Assembly: GCA_016648135.1 (NCBI GenBank)
Contig: JADDOH010004030.1
Location: forward strand, 124,001 to 188,000
DNA length: 64,000 nucleotides
Reading direction: 5' to 3'
Source: Agrypnia vestita
Lineage: Eukaryota; Arthropoda; Insecta; Trichoptera; Phryganeidae
A program made the position numbers and the translations under genes. How positions within the stretch are numbered: position 1 is the stretch's first letter; each line of letters opens with the position of its first letter. This document shows, in pieces, positions 23,961-35,144 of this stretch. A model generated the notes under the pieces. The model had not been told where the DNA came from. It made no database searches and was given only the letters and a program-made list of their open reading frames with translations.

Positions 23961-25069
23961 CGGCAAAACTTTTGATACCCAATACCTCAAATATATACAT
24001 ATATTACACAAGATATTTTTAATCCAAAATATTTATGAAAAATTAAAATTTTAGTAAAGAATTTTTACTTTAATTTAAGCGTGTCTTTTTTATATTTAAG
24101 AGTCACAAAAAATCATATTCAAGTGATATCATATGCATGTAGATCTAAGAATTTATATTCACAATTTATAGCTTTGTATTTTGTTAATAATTTTTTGTTT
24201 TAAATTTGTAGCTATAATTTTATCTGCGAAATTTCATCAGCGATTTGTAGTGTTATATAATAGTATAATAATTTGGAATTTCATTAAATATATTTCGACG
24301 TCCATTTATAATTTAAATTATTTAATATAATCATTTAATGATATTTAATGAAATAATTATTTAATGAAAAAAATTAATCTAAACAAAAATACTATCTGAC
24401 CTTCCTGACTTTTTGGAGCAGATTTTGAAAATTCGCTTTAGTGACTAATAAAAAAATAAAAAATGGATCCCAGTTTCGGACAATGTTAGAATAATTTGTC
24501 TATTATTGTTAAAAAAAACTTGCGCAGTAATAGTAAAATAAAATATGTTGATTTTGCATTAATTAAAATTAAATTTTAGAAAATATATTTACATACATCA
24601 TGAAATACAATCACCAAAAAATATACATAAGTTTCATGCAACGGGTGTCGAAAAGATTCCTAATTACATATTTTTATACTAACAAATTTCAACGGAAAAT
24701 TATTTAGTAACGCATACAAATGACACGTCCAGAAAACGGTAGTGTATTTACGACAATCTCTTTCATTCATCCTATTATGTATTAAATATCACTTGCATAG
24801 AATATATTAATGCATGACCAATTAAGAGAAAAATACAAAATTTTAATGTTAATTTTTTAGTTCGAAAATTTTTGTTAGTAGTAACTTACCTATCTACGGC
24901 AAATAAAAATATGGTATTAAAATTAGTTAATTAACAAATATACACCTAGGTACCCACCCAATAGTTTCAAATTTGAATCACAAACACTGTAGCGTTTTAT
25001 TTTCAAGTGAAAAAAAACTTTACTTCGTCTCGATACCTACCTAATTTACAGCATTTTGGCCTCCATCTG
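23961..25069. other. AT-rich intron, no gene
   Basis: AT-rich. ATTTAATGA words repeat near 24320-24370. No gene or clear mobile element was seen. Confidence 0.55.
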
Positions 25070-25560
25070 CTCGCACACAAATCTGATCGGTCTGCACGGT
25101 ATTCTACGTGAAGAGTTGGAGCACACTAAGACTTGGTGAGCGGTGAGACCAATTTGGCCGCTTCAATTTGATGGCGTAATGTAGGAATAGGCCGTCTCCT
25201 ACAGCCCTTGCAGCTAGATAAAAAACGTGTAGTTTACGAATAAAAAAATGAACAAGTCCAAAATCTGGCCTGCTCGTGTATCTATCAGGGTTCAAGGTCC
25301 ACCGAAGATTTGGTCCAATCTCATTGCGCTCGGAAGCTGCGTGGCCAAATGAGAGCGACCGGGAGCATTTTGAGAACTGTATTTTGTTTTTGTGCCACAT
25401 TTATGGCTCGCTGGCGGTAATGAAATTTGCTGAACCATCGCGGAGAAAAAGTAAAATTAATCTTCCTCGAAACGTTCGGTAACAGGTCAGTACATGCAGT
25501 CGCCAGCGATCGAAGAGCTGATGTTGCTGATGAGGGTAATGATGGTAGAATGTTTATACA
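25070..25560. promoter_or_regulatory. composition island
   Basis: About 490 bases of balanced sequence with overlapping open frames on both strands (up to 98 codons on minus, 112 on plus running on into AT-rich DNA). Neither product resembles a known family. A plus-strand acceptor-like TACCTAATTTACAG ends near 25052. It may be a conserved element or a lncRNA exon. Confidence 0.35.
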
Positions 25561-26169
25561 ACATACCCACAAACATACTCAAAATCTGTGTGGAAGTTTA
25601 TGGTACCAATGCGTGAAAAACAAATGTAAAGTTTCTTTAAACTTTTATATTTATGCGTATAATGTACCTACATTATTACATTTTTTCTACCGCAATCGAG
25701 TTGTGTATAAAAATATTAAAATTATCAAAGATCAGTATAATTTGATTCTATCGACTCTTATTTAGTTGAAGACAGGTGGCTTTACAAAAAAGTCGTGAGT
25801 TTTGTAATGTTTTTTAAATATTTAAATTAAATTCTGTAACATAAAAATTATTATTTTGTATTTGTATCACTCCTACGAGTCAATAAGTTTTTTCAAAGTA
25901 TTCCTACACAATATATTTTTTATTCAATTGCATTATTTTAATTTAATTTGGTTTGGAATGCTTGCACTTAGCTACGAGAGATTTGATAGATAAAATACAC
26001 TAAATAAGTTATCTGTTTTCGTAAAGAACTTGAACAAATTTATTGTATTGCCGGACTCATTGGGATTATTAAAGTTTAAGGAAAAATATTAATAAAATTA
26101 AACATTCAAGTGTGTCTACTACTGCCGCAAAAAATAACAGTAAAGTAGAGAAATAAAAATATTTTTGAA

Positions 26170-26400
26170 ATAATTCGGTCGCCTCGCGCGATCGATCGCA
26201 CGAAGCGTAAAACGTCGCAAGTCCCGAGTATGAGACGGTTGGCGTATGAGAGGGAGGTATTCCAATACTTACCGTAAATCAATTAAAGGCAGATAATTAA
26301 TTAAGTCGAATTTATTGCGTCGTCAGCGCGTTTTCTCGCTGGACCGCCAACAAAGTTAGTGGGTCGATCCGACCGAATCTCGGGATGTTTTGGATCCTAT
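26170..26400. promoter_or_regulatory. composition island with Hox-type core
   Basis: CpG-rich start (GCCTCGCGCGATCGATCGC), then TCAATTAAAGGCAGATAATT and AATTAAGTC. A good minus-strand donor-like string, ACGGTAAGTATTGG, lies at 26262-26275, with no clear acceptor. Candidate enhancer; exon less likely. Confidence 0.35.
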
Positions 26401-26623
26401 ATGTTTTATTAGGAATGCAGATAAATTACCAACAGTTCGGATTTATTTTTGTTTATTTACGGTGTTGCTAGGATACATGTAAACCACATTATACCTCGAG
26501 TATTGATTTCTTATTAAATAAAACTTTTAATGAATAATTTTCAAATATTTACGAAAATATTCAAATGACACATAATTGAGTAATAATATATCTATATATC
26601 ACAAATCATATATATGAATTTTT

Positions 26624-26977
26624 TACTCCCTTTATATTATTAACTCGTTTGCTTGCTTGACGAAAAAATTTTGGATCGATTTTTAACCCTTTTCCCGTGA
26701 TCCAATCGAGCTGAAACTTTGCAAGCAGACTCGTGATTATCAAATTTTCGTTAAAAAAATTAATAAATCTTTGGATATTTCAAATTTTTAATGGTTTTTT
26801 CATACAACTTACTAAGTTGTATGAAAATATTTCAACGCGTCTGGTAGACACGGAACCTGATAATAGTATAATTTTGGATTTTTGGAAAAAACTCCCTTTC
26901 GTAGCGTCGCTCGACCGGGGCCCAACGCATAGGTTAAGCACCAAACCAGTTTCCACTAGTAAATGAGAAAGGGAGTA
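26624..26977. mobile_element. possible MITE or repeat with TACTCCCTTT ends
   Basis: TACTCCCTTT at 26624 is matched by AAAGGGAGTA at 26968-26977, giving a short inverted repeat around about 350 bases. Inside are GATCCAATCGAGCTGAAACT-type sequence, common in lepidopteran repeats, a perfect hairpin (26797-26827) and a GC-richer stretch at 26835-26960. No transposase is visible. The boundaries are uncertain. Confidence 0.4.
26797..26827. repeat. perfect 14-bp hairpin
   Basis: TTTTCATACAACTT, a 3-base loop, and AAGTTGTATGAAAA. It lies inside the possible MITE at 26624-26977. The tight loop and U-rich flank are not terminator-relevant in an insect; it is recorded as structure. Confidence 0.85.
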
Positions 26978-27125
26978 CAATAAAAACTTGGTTTTTATGG
27001 GTTACTTTTTAAATAATGTAATCTTTATTATAATTTATATATTATGGTTAAAATATACGCGGAATTCATTTTTCTCAAAATGTCTGTTTATTCATCTAAC
27101 GCTGATTCCATCTTCTTTAAAGTTG

Positions 27126-27310
27126 GCTAGTTGGTCTTATGGTTAGGACTCTCGCCTCGTGATCCAAAGAATGCGGGTTCGAACCTCACTCCAGAACAGC
27201 AAGTCAGTCCTATTTTAATAGCACAAGAGTTTAGCTTAGTTTGAAAATAGTAAGAATATTGATGCGACAGGTATTCCGTGTTCGCATCTCCATTTAAAAA
27301 AAAAGTAGTC
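27126..27310 (+). mobile_element. tRNA-derived SINE (group 1, full head and body)
   Basis: The head (27126-27195) resembles a tRNA: an A-box-like GGCTAGTTGGTC region and a clear B box, GGTTCGAACCTC. No acceptor-stem pairing is visible, so it is not a working tRNA gene. The body (27205-27295) ends in GTGTTCGCATCTCC and a poly-A run. The body recurs inverted at 30815-30915. Confidence 0.75.
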
Positions 27311-28729
27311 CCCTTATCATTTAAGATATACCGCCTTATTCTCGACCTTGTTATACTAGTATCACGAAAATAAAAAGGACGTAGGTATACACCTATGTGT
27401 AAGGTTTCTATGCAAAATATGAAGACATCTGTCAAACGTTACAGGTGTCTCATAGCTAGTAGTAATAACTTTACAAGTTGATAATGAGTCGAAAATGTTC
27501 GAACAACCACGACCTAACCATGACCTAATCAATAGTTATGGAGATATGCAATATAAAAATTTGCATTTTTTTCCAATATTTCTGGCTTATTTTTTGCAAA
27601 AAGTTGAACTATCAATACAGTAACATATATCGATTATGAAAAATTCATTCGTTTAAGTACAAGTCGAATTAAATGCTACAAACGTTGGTAAAAATGATAA
27701 AAAGCAAAAATTGGAAATATATTATTTTTACAGCCATTCTAATTTTATCTCCTCAATGTTGGCAAGTTCTTTCCATGTTTTTTGTTTCAAACTTCGTGGG
27801 GTTGTTTGTTTAAATATTATAATTAAATAAAAATTATACCTATATTTTATTATAGTTGTATTCAAACAAGACAAATAATATATTTAAGTCTTAGATTCAC
27901 AAATAAACCGTAGATTTGATTGATTTATTGAAACAAAACAAAATAAACATTTTTTATTTATTTGTATGGCACGAATTTTCTACCATTAAAAAACAATTTT
28001 GTGGTAGAAAATTCTTCTAACCAACAAAAAAATCGAAAAATTTTCTACCAACAAAAAACAACAAGCTAATTTTACCTAATACATTGTATTCACTAATGTA
28101 AAAGACAACTGGTGAATACAATATTAGATGTATTATCCAAAAATACATATCTAATAAATATCTGAGAATGCATATAAGAGAAATGCGTTCAGACAATATT
28201 TAAAATAAACAACGTTATTTTGCAATAAGCGGGCAATAAAATAATAATTTCAGTAAAACAAATTTGTAATTAGTAAATTATTTGTTACCGCAAAACAACA
28301 CCAGGTCCTTTTTAAATGTAAATATTCCTTCATGAAATATTTCTACAGAATCAATGCTCTCATTGCCAAGTCTATGTAGCCTGGGCGATAGAGAGTTAAT
28401 ATGATAGTTAGTTCTTATACTCTCCTAGTAGAAAATTTAGCGATAGTAAATGCTATAAAACAGAAAAAAATACGTAAATTATTGTAGGTAAGTTTACCTA
28501 ATCTAAATTAATATTAAAAGAAGAGATTCATTACAAAAACAAGAATATAAATATAGAAACACTATATTTAAATTTAAATTAATAACTTTAAAAAGAAAAT
28601 GAAACGCCTGTTAATTTTTTTTTAAACGGTGATAATTATTATTTCACTATTAAAAAAAATTATAAAATTAAAAATCCTTGTTAAATAATAAAAAAAAATA
28701 AGTTAAAAACTAAGTGAATAAGTTCCCCG
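27311..28729. other. AT-rich intron, no gene
   Basis: AT-rich after the SINE; contains the small inverted repeat at 27973. Otherwise nothing was recognised. Confidence 0.55.
27973..28014. repeat. 13-bp inverted repeat
   Basis: GAATTTTCTACCA and TGGTAGAAAATTC around a 16-base spacer, with a third partial copy (ATTTTCTACCAAC) near 28038. It may be the remnant of a small inverted-repeat element. Confidence 0.7.
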
Positions 28730-29010
28730 CGTGGTACAGTACTAGCCCTATTATTCCAAAACAGCTGATAGCTCGGCGGCCATTAAAAAATCGCCTTCAA
28801 TTCTTTTCCGTGCAGGGCGAGGGGGGCAGCGGGGGGGTAGCCCCCTTGTAATAATCATCGAGGAATGCACGGGACGAGCGGGACGGCAATATATCATATC
28901 GGGTGCGGAAGAACGGGACAGTTAATTGGGTCGGCCCATAGAAACACGTAGGAACACTCCCAAATGGTTGGGCCCCGCGGAATCTAACGGCCCCAACCGG
29001 CCTCTGACAA
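28730..29010. promoter_or_regulatory. GC-rich island with YY1/Pho-type core
   Basis: GC-rich block with GGCGGCCATTAAAA (Pho core at 28779-28783) and purine/G runs at 28818-28840. A minus-strand frame (28797-29021) has no family match. Candidate regulatory element. Confidence 0.35.
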
Positions 29011-29099
29011 ATTGAAGACACCCAGTAAAAAATTATACTTTGTCAACGTTTAAAAATATTATTCAAATGTGACGAAACTATATTTTTGATTAATTATCG

Positions 29100-29490
29100 T
29101 TTGCTTAATTACCGTCTTGAACGCACCTGGACAAGCGCACGGAAATGTGGGACGCTCCTAAATAATACGAGATAGATGAAACAAGTCTGAGTAAAGTAAT
29201 ATTATCTCTGCAAAGAACGGGACACGGCTGAATCTAAAATAATACAGCACTGCCCGTGTCGGATCTATTTCTTTTTATAAAGTACCACAATTATTTTAGT
29301 CAGTTTGTGTAGTACGGACCAGACCAATGTCAGTTTGTTCCCAAATCGTTCGGTACAGTTCACCCATCGTGCATCCAAGTGTGAAGGATGTTTATTAGAT
29401 GGGGTGTACGATGAATTACGAGCGTTCGGACAAAAGATTCGGAAAAAGTTATCGTTTTTCATTATGAGTGATCTTTCCAGTTACACATGA
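29100..29490. promoter_or_regulatory. composition island
   Basis: Balanced sequence with frames open on both strands around 29265-29490 and no recognised product. GAACGGGACA-like words recur at 28910 and 29216. Candidate conserved element. Confidence 0.3.
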
Positions 29491-30394
29491 AAAAAATAAT
29501 AATTTAGGTTTTCCAAAATTGAAATTTTTTTTAGTAACACAATTTTTGTTTGTATTTTTTTTATTTTGATTATAAAAAAAGTTTGATGATTTTTTTAAAG
29601 AGTAATGTCTCGAATTAATGTTGTGTAGTGGGTTCTCACTGATCGGACAGATAGTGCGAGCTTCGTGTTCGCTATTTCCGTGGTTTAATTGTTATTATGC
29701 TACCGTGACTAGATATGTAAATCCGTTTATGAAATCGAAATTGATATTGACTAAACCAAGCTTTGATCAGAATGGAGAAAATTCTGAATGAGGAATTATG
29801 TATAATGGCCATACATGCAAGAAGGGATTGAAGGTACCTACACACAGGGTGATTCAGAAATCGGTGGCCTGATAACTAATAGCCAGCGACAACCAGACTT
29901 ACGTTGTGAAGGTATGGATATTATGACCATTGAGTTCGGAGGATTTTGGCAGATAACAAGTACAAAAAATGACATTATTTATTTTAATTTATCATCTCTC
30001 TAATGTCACTCTAGGACCATCTACTAGGCTCAATAATGACCTGTTAATGGTCTGTTTGTTTAAAAAAAATGTCAGCTTCAACAAGGGCACATCCCAGTGA
30101 GGCTGGCATTCTGAATACAACTGTGTAGGAATAACAAATAATGTAGGTATGTATAAATACATGAAATAAAATATATTTTTTATTAATTTCATAATTATTT
30201 TATATCTGTATTACGTAATTTTATATATGATCAATGACCTAAATAATATATGTAGCATATAAATAATATAGGTAGGTACTTCATGGCAACTAATTGAGAA
30301 AAGTTTTCAAACATTAAGTAGGTATCTACATATATAGGTACCTAACTAAAGTTTTCGCTATACAGTTTTTTTTAGTTAGAATCAAACTAATTAA
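29491..30394. other. intron with element-like block
   Basis: AT-rich to 29800. The block 29820-30130 is more balanced and begins near ACAGGGTGATTC (29844), so it may be a mobile-element remnant (GGGCACATCCCAGTGAGG near 30082). No protein signature. The right end is TAGGTA-rich. Confidence 0.4.
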
Positions 30395-30720
30395 CCATCA
30401 ATCACGCTGTTTCCCCAAAAGGTAGGCAGAGAGCATATAACGCTACACTTTTCTATCCTAACACATCATTTTTGCCTCTTCCACTTCCATACATCTCGTA
30501 ATGCACGCTCATCGGTTTTCGAAATTTTAACAGAGCCCTCCTCCAATATTTGGTTTATTTGTTCATGTCGGGTCTACTGCGGACGCCCTCTGTTTCTGCT
30601 GCCTTCAACACTAGCTTCATAAATTTTCTTTATCATTCTATCCTCGCTCACCCGTTTCACGTGGCCAAACCAACTCAGCGATCCTGTATTTATTCTATCT
30701 AGGTACATACAGCCGGCATT
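30395..30720 (-). mobile_element. decayed LINE C-terminal fragment (family A)
   Basis: The minus strand encodes LSWFGHVKRVSEDRMIKKIY and EGSRNRGRPQ, then a stop, then EQINQILEEGSVK and degraded VCQDRRMW-like sequence ending beside GTTAATTAG, equivalent to the GTTA tail. It matches the copy at 4056-4402 in order and content, with in-frame stops. Confidence 0.75.
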
Positions 30721-30814
30721 ACATTACTTTTAATTCGTTCATTCTCCACTTTATTGTACAAAGGTTTTCATTCAGTACGTTCGGTGTAATTTCGTTATTT
30801 TTCGCCAGTTTCAG

Positions 30815-30915
30815 TTTTTTTTTTTAATAAAGATGCGAACACGGAATGCGTGTCGCATCAATATTCTTACTATTCTCAAAATAAGCTAAACGCTTGTGCT
30901 ATGAGAATAGGGCTA
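30815..30915 (-). mobile_element. SINE body, group 1, headless copy
   Basis: The reverse complement matches the body of the SINE at 27205-27300, including TTCCGTGTTCGCATC, GATGCGACA and AGCACAAG. It ends in a T run on the plus strand that is the A-tail of the inserted copy. The tRNA-like head is absent, so it is 5'-truncated. Confidence 0.75.
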
Positions 30916-31179
30916 ACTAAGAGAAAAGGGAGAATAGGGAGAATATACACTACACTACCGCACCCAAACTAATTCGTACATTATATCTTCCCTTCTACTC
31001 CCGTCCCACATTCCCCTCCACCCTCTCCACTCGCTGTTAAAGTAAGTTAAAGTAAATTACTATATTCAGTGGAAAATTTGTAATTGGCATAATTTTAAAA
31101 ACCATTATTTCATATTTGTTAAGATTGTTGTTTTGCTGTTAATTTTCCTCAAAATAAAATAAAATAAATAAACTTGATG

Positions 31180-31262
31180 ATGTCCTGGAATGGGGCTCGA
31201 ACCACCGACCATCAGATCACTAGGCGAGCGTCATGACCAACCAGCTACTCTTTATCTCCATA
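31180..31262 (-). mobile_element. tRNA-derived SINE head
   Basis: The minus strand carries an A-box-like TAGCTGGTTGG, then ACGCTCGCCTAGTGATC, then the B box GGTTCGAGCCCC. The spacing is tRNA-like but the ends do not pair as an acceptor stem. It resembles the head of the group 1 SINE at 27126. It is flanked on the plus-strand left by an AAATAAAAT tract. Confidence 0.65.
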
Positions 31263-32379
31263 CATTAGAGTTGGCACCAGATCTCCATTACATACCACAT
31301 GTTTTGCTTTCTTTGACAGATTCTTGTTTGCCATAATTAAGTTAATTAATTATGTGCGGTAAATAATGGCATGATTCAACTAAAAATGACAATTAAAAAA
31401 CAGTCTCCTTTTGGTTTCCCACTTTTGAACCAACCTGTGTATTGTTATTTGATTGCCTACTCCTTTCCCAGATTTGTACCATAGATGAAGTTAATCATTT
31501 TTCATGTTTCAAAAAGCATTCGGAACAATTGAATATTCATTTTGTTATCTGTAGTAAAAGCATACCCATCTACCGACCTGCGCATTAACTTTTGTTTTAT
31601 ATCATGGTAGGTACCTACATATATATGTATTTCTTAAATCACGACGTCATCAGTATATGTCTGACAAATGCACACAAGCCTCGAAGAAAAAAAAAGTTCT
31701 ATAGACAACAAATTAACAATGAAACTGTCAAGAAACATTTTTTTTTTGAAGCCCTGATAATTATTGAAATATATATATATACGGGAACCCACCTATCTGT
31801 AGGTACGTATAACATAAATCGCACGATCTCAACGTGCCGACTCTAACCTTGGCTGTCAATAGAAAGAATCAAAAAAAAACATTGAAAATATGTACGTAAT
31901 TATAATATATTAACCTTCGATGCCTTGCGATTGCAAAATTATAATATTTAAAATATGTCCGCGAAAAATTAATTATTTTGACCATGTCTTTTTTTTCACT
32001 CCTTTTGTTATGTTCTCAATTTCGTATTATAGTTTTATCTACTTCCTTGCTGAAATACATAACGGATTAATGACTATGCACATGAATCACCGCTTGAAAT
32101 CCGCTTTGTGAATTCGTGGATGTACTACTTATATTTATGGCTGTCTCTAACAATTATTAAAGAATATTTTCCAATTAAATAAACGTTTCATTCCGCTACA
32201 TAATTATATCATTATACATACTGTTTTAATCTAAATGAAAGTTTCTATTGTTATTTCATCAAAAACAAAAGAACGGCATTATTTATTAGATCTTCCCATG
32301 CAAATCGCGCAATTCTGACATTGTTTATTTAAATAATCATTAGTTATCTCGAATTCGTACCGTTGCTCGACGTAAAATA
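31263..32379. other. AT-rich intron, no gene
   Basis: AT-rich; short frames on the plus strand near 31592-32111 are chance-like. Nothing else was recognised. Confidence 0.5.
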
Positions 32380-32670
32380 TTAACTATTTTTGTGGAGCGG
32401 TATTTGAGATATTTTATAAAATTCCTCGAAAGAATTCACCACCCGCCGTGTAAAGGTTAAGAATGCATTCACAGATGAGTTCATAATTTGAATTGCAGAT
32501 TTAAAAATTGGCCAACGGGTGACGAGATCTGTTATTCAAATGCAACATGAGATATTCTGTCGCAATCTGATGCATTTAATTGGATAACCTATTGAGGGTC
32601 AATGATCTTCCGCCACTCGCAAAGAAATGCATAGGTAATTGCAGTTCTGCTCAGTTCCTCTATACCTCAA
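32380..32670. promoter_or_regulatory. composition island
   Basis: Moderately balanced block with TTTAATTGGATAACC (32575) and several TCATAATTTGAATTG-like words. Candidate enhancer only. Confidence 0.25.
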
Positions 32671-33469
32671 ATTATCGTTCAGGATGCTTGGAGATTTTAT
32701 CTTTTTATTTAAATTAAGTTAAGTACCTGCTGCAGATATTATACCTATGCACATCTAATCTTAAAAAATCTTTAAAAAAGAGGCATTATTGAAAATACTG
32801 CATCAATTTATCTGAGAATTGCAAAAATGTACAAAAGAAGATGTTTGGATGTTGGGGTGGATTGGGCCAGTGGAACGCCGGTGGGTATATAATACACATA
32901 CGTACCTACCTACTTACTATTTTGATAAAAATAGTAAGTAGGTAGAAAATTTGATAAAATAATGCACTGCTCTACGGTATAAGATATTACGACGTTTATA
33001 CTATTTTTATATTTTTGGGAAACTTATTATTTATTTATTTAGTTATCCACGGAAAACCAACACTACCTTCATACAAATAGAAATCAGTTTACACATGAAT
33101 AGGTATTAAATAATGGAAGGACCATCTTATAAGATTTCACAGAATTAATAGGTTAAATAAGAATAAAAAAGTAAAGGTAAGAAATAATAAAAAAACAGAG
33201 AGAATTAAAGAATAAAAAAAGGTAAACGAATTGCCATATAAAATTGCTATTAAAAGGGTATTAAAATCACACTGCATGATTTTTTAACCTAAAAAAATTA
33301 TCTAGCTACGTAGTGCAAAGTGTGTCTTATGTCATAAAACAATAAATGAATTAACACAACTGACATCAATAAACCATGCAAAATAATTGAACAGGAGTCC
33401 CTCCATAGGTGTCCATTCAAATAATTATTTCACCAAAAATATAATTAAGCACCTATCGTAGATAAGTGA

Positions 33470-33740
33470 GTAAGATAAGGCAGCCCGTGTGTACGGCAAC
33501 GCGCATAGTTACCAATTCATTTAATGTTACGTAATAGGAAAAAACTTTTTAATCTCTATAAGCTCGAAAACGACTTGACGAACTAGCCCCAGGCTGTAAT
33601 AACAACCTCACATACGGGCTGTGGTGCGCAACTACCCTGCAGACATCTACACTACCCGGTGATCGTAAAATCCGAATCAAATTCAATAGTACCTATCTCG
33701 GGTCAAACTTTCACAAAACTCGTGGAAATCATTCAAAGAA
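33470..33740. promoter_or_regulatory. composition island
   Basis: Balanced block in AT-rich intron, with GGCAACGCGCATAG and CTACCCGGTGATCG. No frame, repeat or strong motif. Candidate element. Confidence 0.25.
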
Positions 33741-33922
33741 TATCTTTAGAAAGAAATTCGACGTATTTTACAGGTAAATTTATAAAATTAGCCTTAAATA
33801 ACTGAGTTTTTATTTCTGTTTCTCTTGATTAAAACGAGATGATATACTTACTACCTACTTAAAAACGAGAAAAAAGTTCGCATTTTTTATTAAAAATCAT
33901 GTAGGTACATTCACTACCTCAG

Positions 33923-34163
33923 AATATTTTTGTGCTAATCTACAGGGTGACTATTTAAAAACATTTATTAATGCATTTAAGATCTATACATTATTACAAT
34001 CTACAAAAATGTTTCCGTAATACTGAATATTTAATTAACATTGTCTGTTATTTAGTAGTTGAATGAATTTTCCTTAGTCCTCATCGTTGATAAAAAGTTA
34101 GCATTTTTTAAAGAAAACCTTATATAATTGCTAACTTTAAATATTTTTGTGCTAATCTACAGG
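33923..34163 (+). repeat. exact 24-bp direct repeat
   Basis: The string starting AATATTTTTGTGCTAATCTA and ending CAGG occurs at 33923-33946 and 34140-34163, with no mismatch. About 190 AT-rich bases lie between. It may mark a duplicated insertion edge or element end (the first copy runs into ACAGGGTGAC). Confidence 0.85.
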
Positions 34164-34929
34164 TGAAAAGTTATATGTAGGTACACACATATATGCAAAT
34201 AAAAATCCAGATATGCGTGCGTATATTTAGCGAAAAATATTAATACATTTATTTAGTATTTCTGACATCATGATTTTAATAATAGGGGTGAGAAATAGGA
34301 GAGATTCTGCAGTGAAATAAACGGGCATTTAAATAAAAAATGCCAAATAAATATTTCGAAAAAAAAATTGAAAATAAAAAAAACAACAAATAATAACCTT
34401 ACGTTTAATAACATAATATATCACGAGGAACAATCGTATTAAATGATTATTTATAATATTGATTTTTATACTTAACTTGTAAAATAGCACAAATCTTTCT
34501 TTAAGGGCGGATTGCCTAATTTTAAGAAGATTTTGATGTATAGGTAGTTATATAGTAGTGTATATAGGTAGTGTTTATACACGATATTTTAGAGAGCCCC
34601 TATGATTAAATGTTTTAATTTCACCGTGCGCACAAATACATAGGTATATTTAATATAGAGCATAAAGCATTCACATAAAATTGAATATCTGACTATAATT
34701 ATAAAAAAATATATATTCAGAAAAATTTAAATTAGGTTGTCATAATCTTCAAAAATAACAATAGGTATGTGAAAAAGTGACAGGAGGTCTAGTTGTTTAA
34801 ATTTTTTCATAAAATTGTCAACATGTGAAAATCGTAGAAGTGTTGAACTTTAAAATTAAATAAAATGTGATAATGGGCAAGGTATTGGCTTTACTAGAAA
34901 GATAATTTGATGGCATTAGTGTTTAAATA

Positions 34930-35144
34930 CAGGGTGTTTCTTTTTGAGGTTTTTTAGGTTTAAAAGTTTTCTAATAAGCTGATTTGTGCTCAGTTTGTTT
35001 TGCCATTTCAACACTTATAGAATAGACTTTCGCCAGAATGACGCGTGCGAATTGTGTATTTTTTTCGAAAATCGTGGTACCGACCGCGATTTTTTTTTTT
35101 TTTACATCATTTTAAAGATCTGCAAATCTAAAAAAAACACCCCA
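34930..35144. mobile_element. short MITE with terminal inverted repeats and TA flanks
   Basis: The left end reads TA|CAGGGTGTTTCTTTTT. The right end, read inward on the minus strand, is TA|TGGGGTGTTTTTTTTA. The roughly 15-base inverted ends, TA flanks and a size near 215 bases fit a Tc1/mariner-like non-autonomous element. There is no transposase. The call is inferred from end structure. Confidence 0.6.

Noticed and set aside
27126..27195. A functional tRNA gene
   Set aside because: A and B boxes are present but no acceptor stem pairs, and the unit continues into a repeat body with an A-tail, so it is a SINE.
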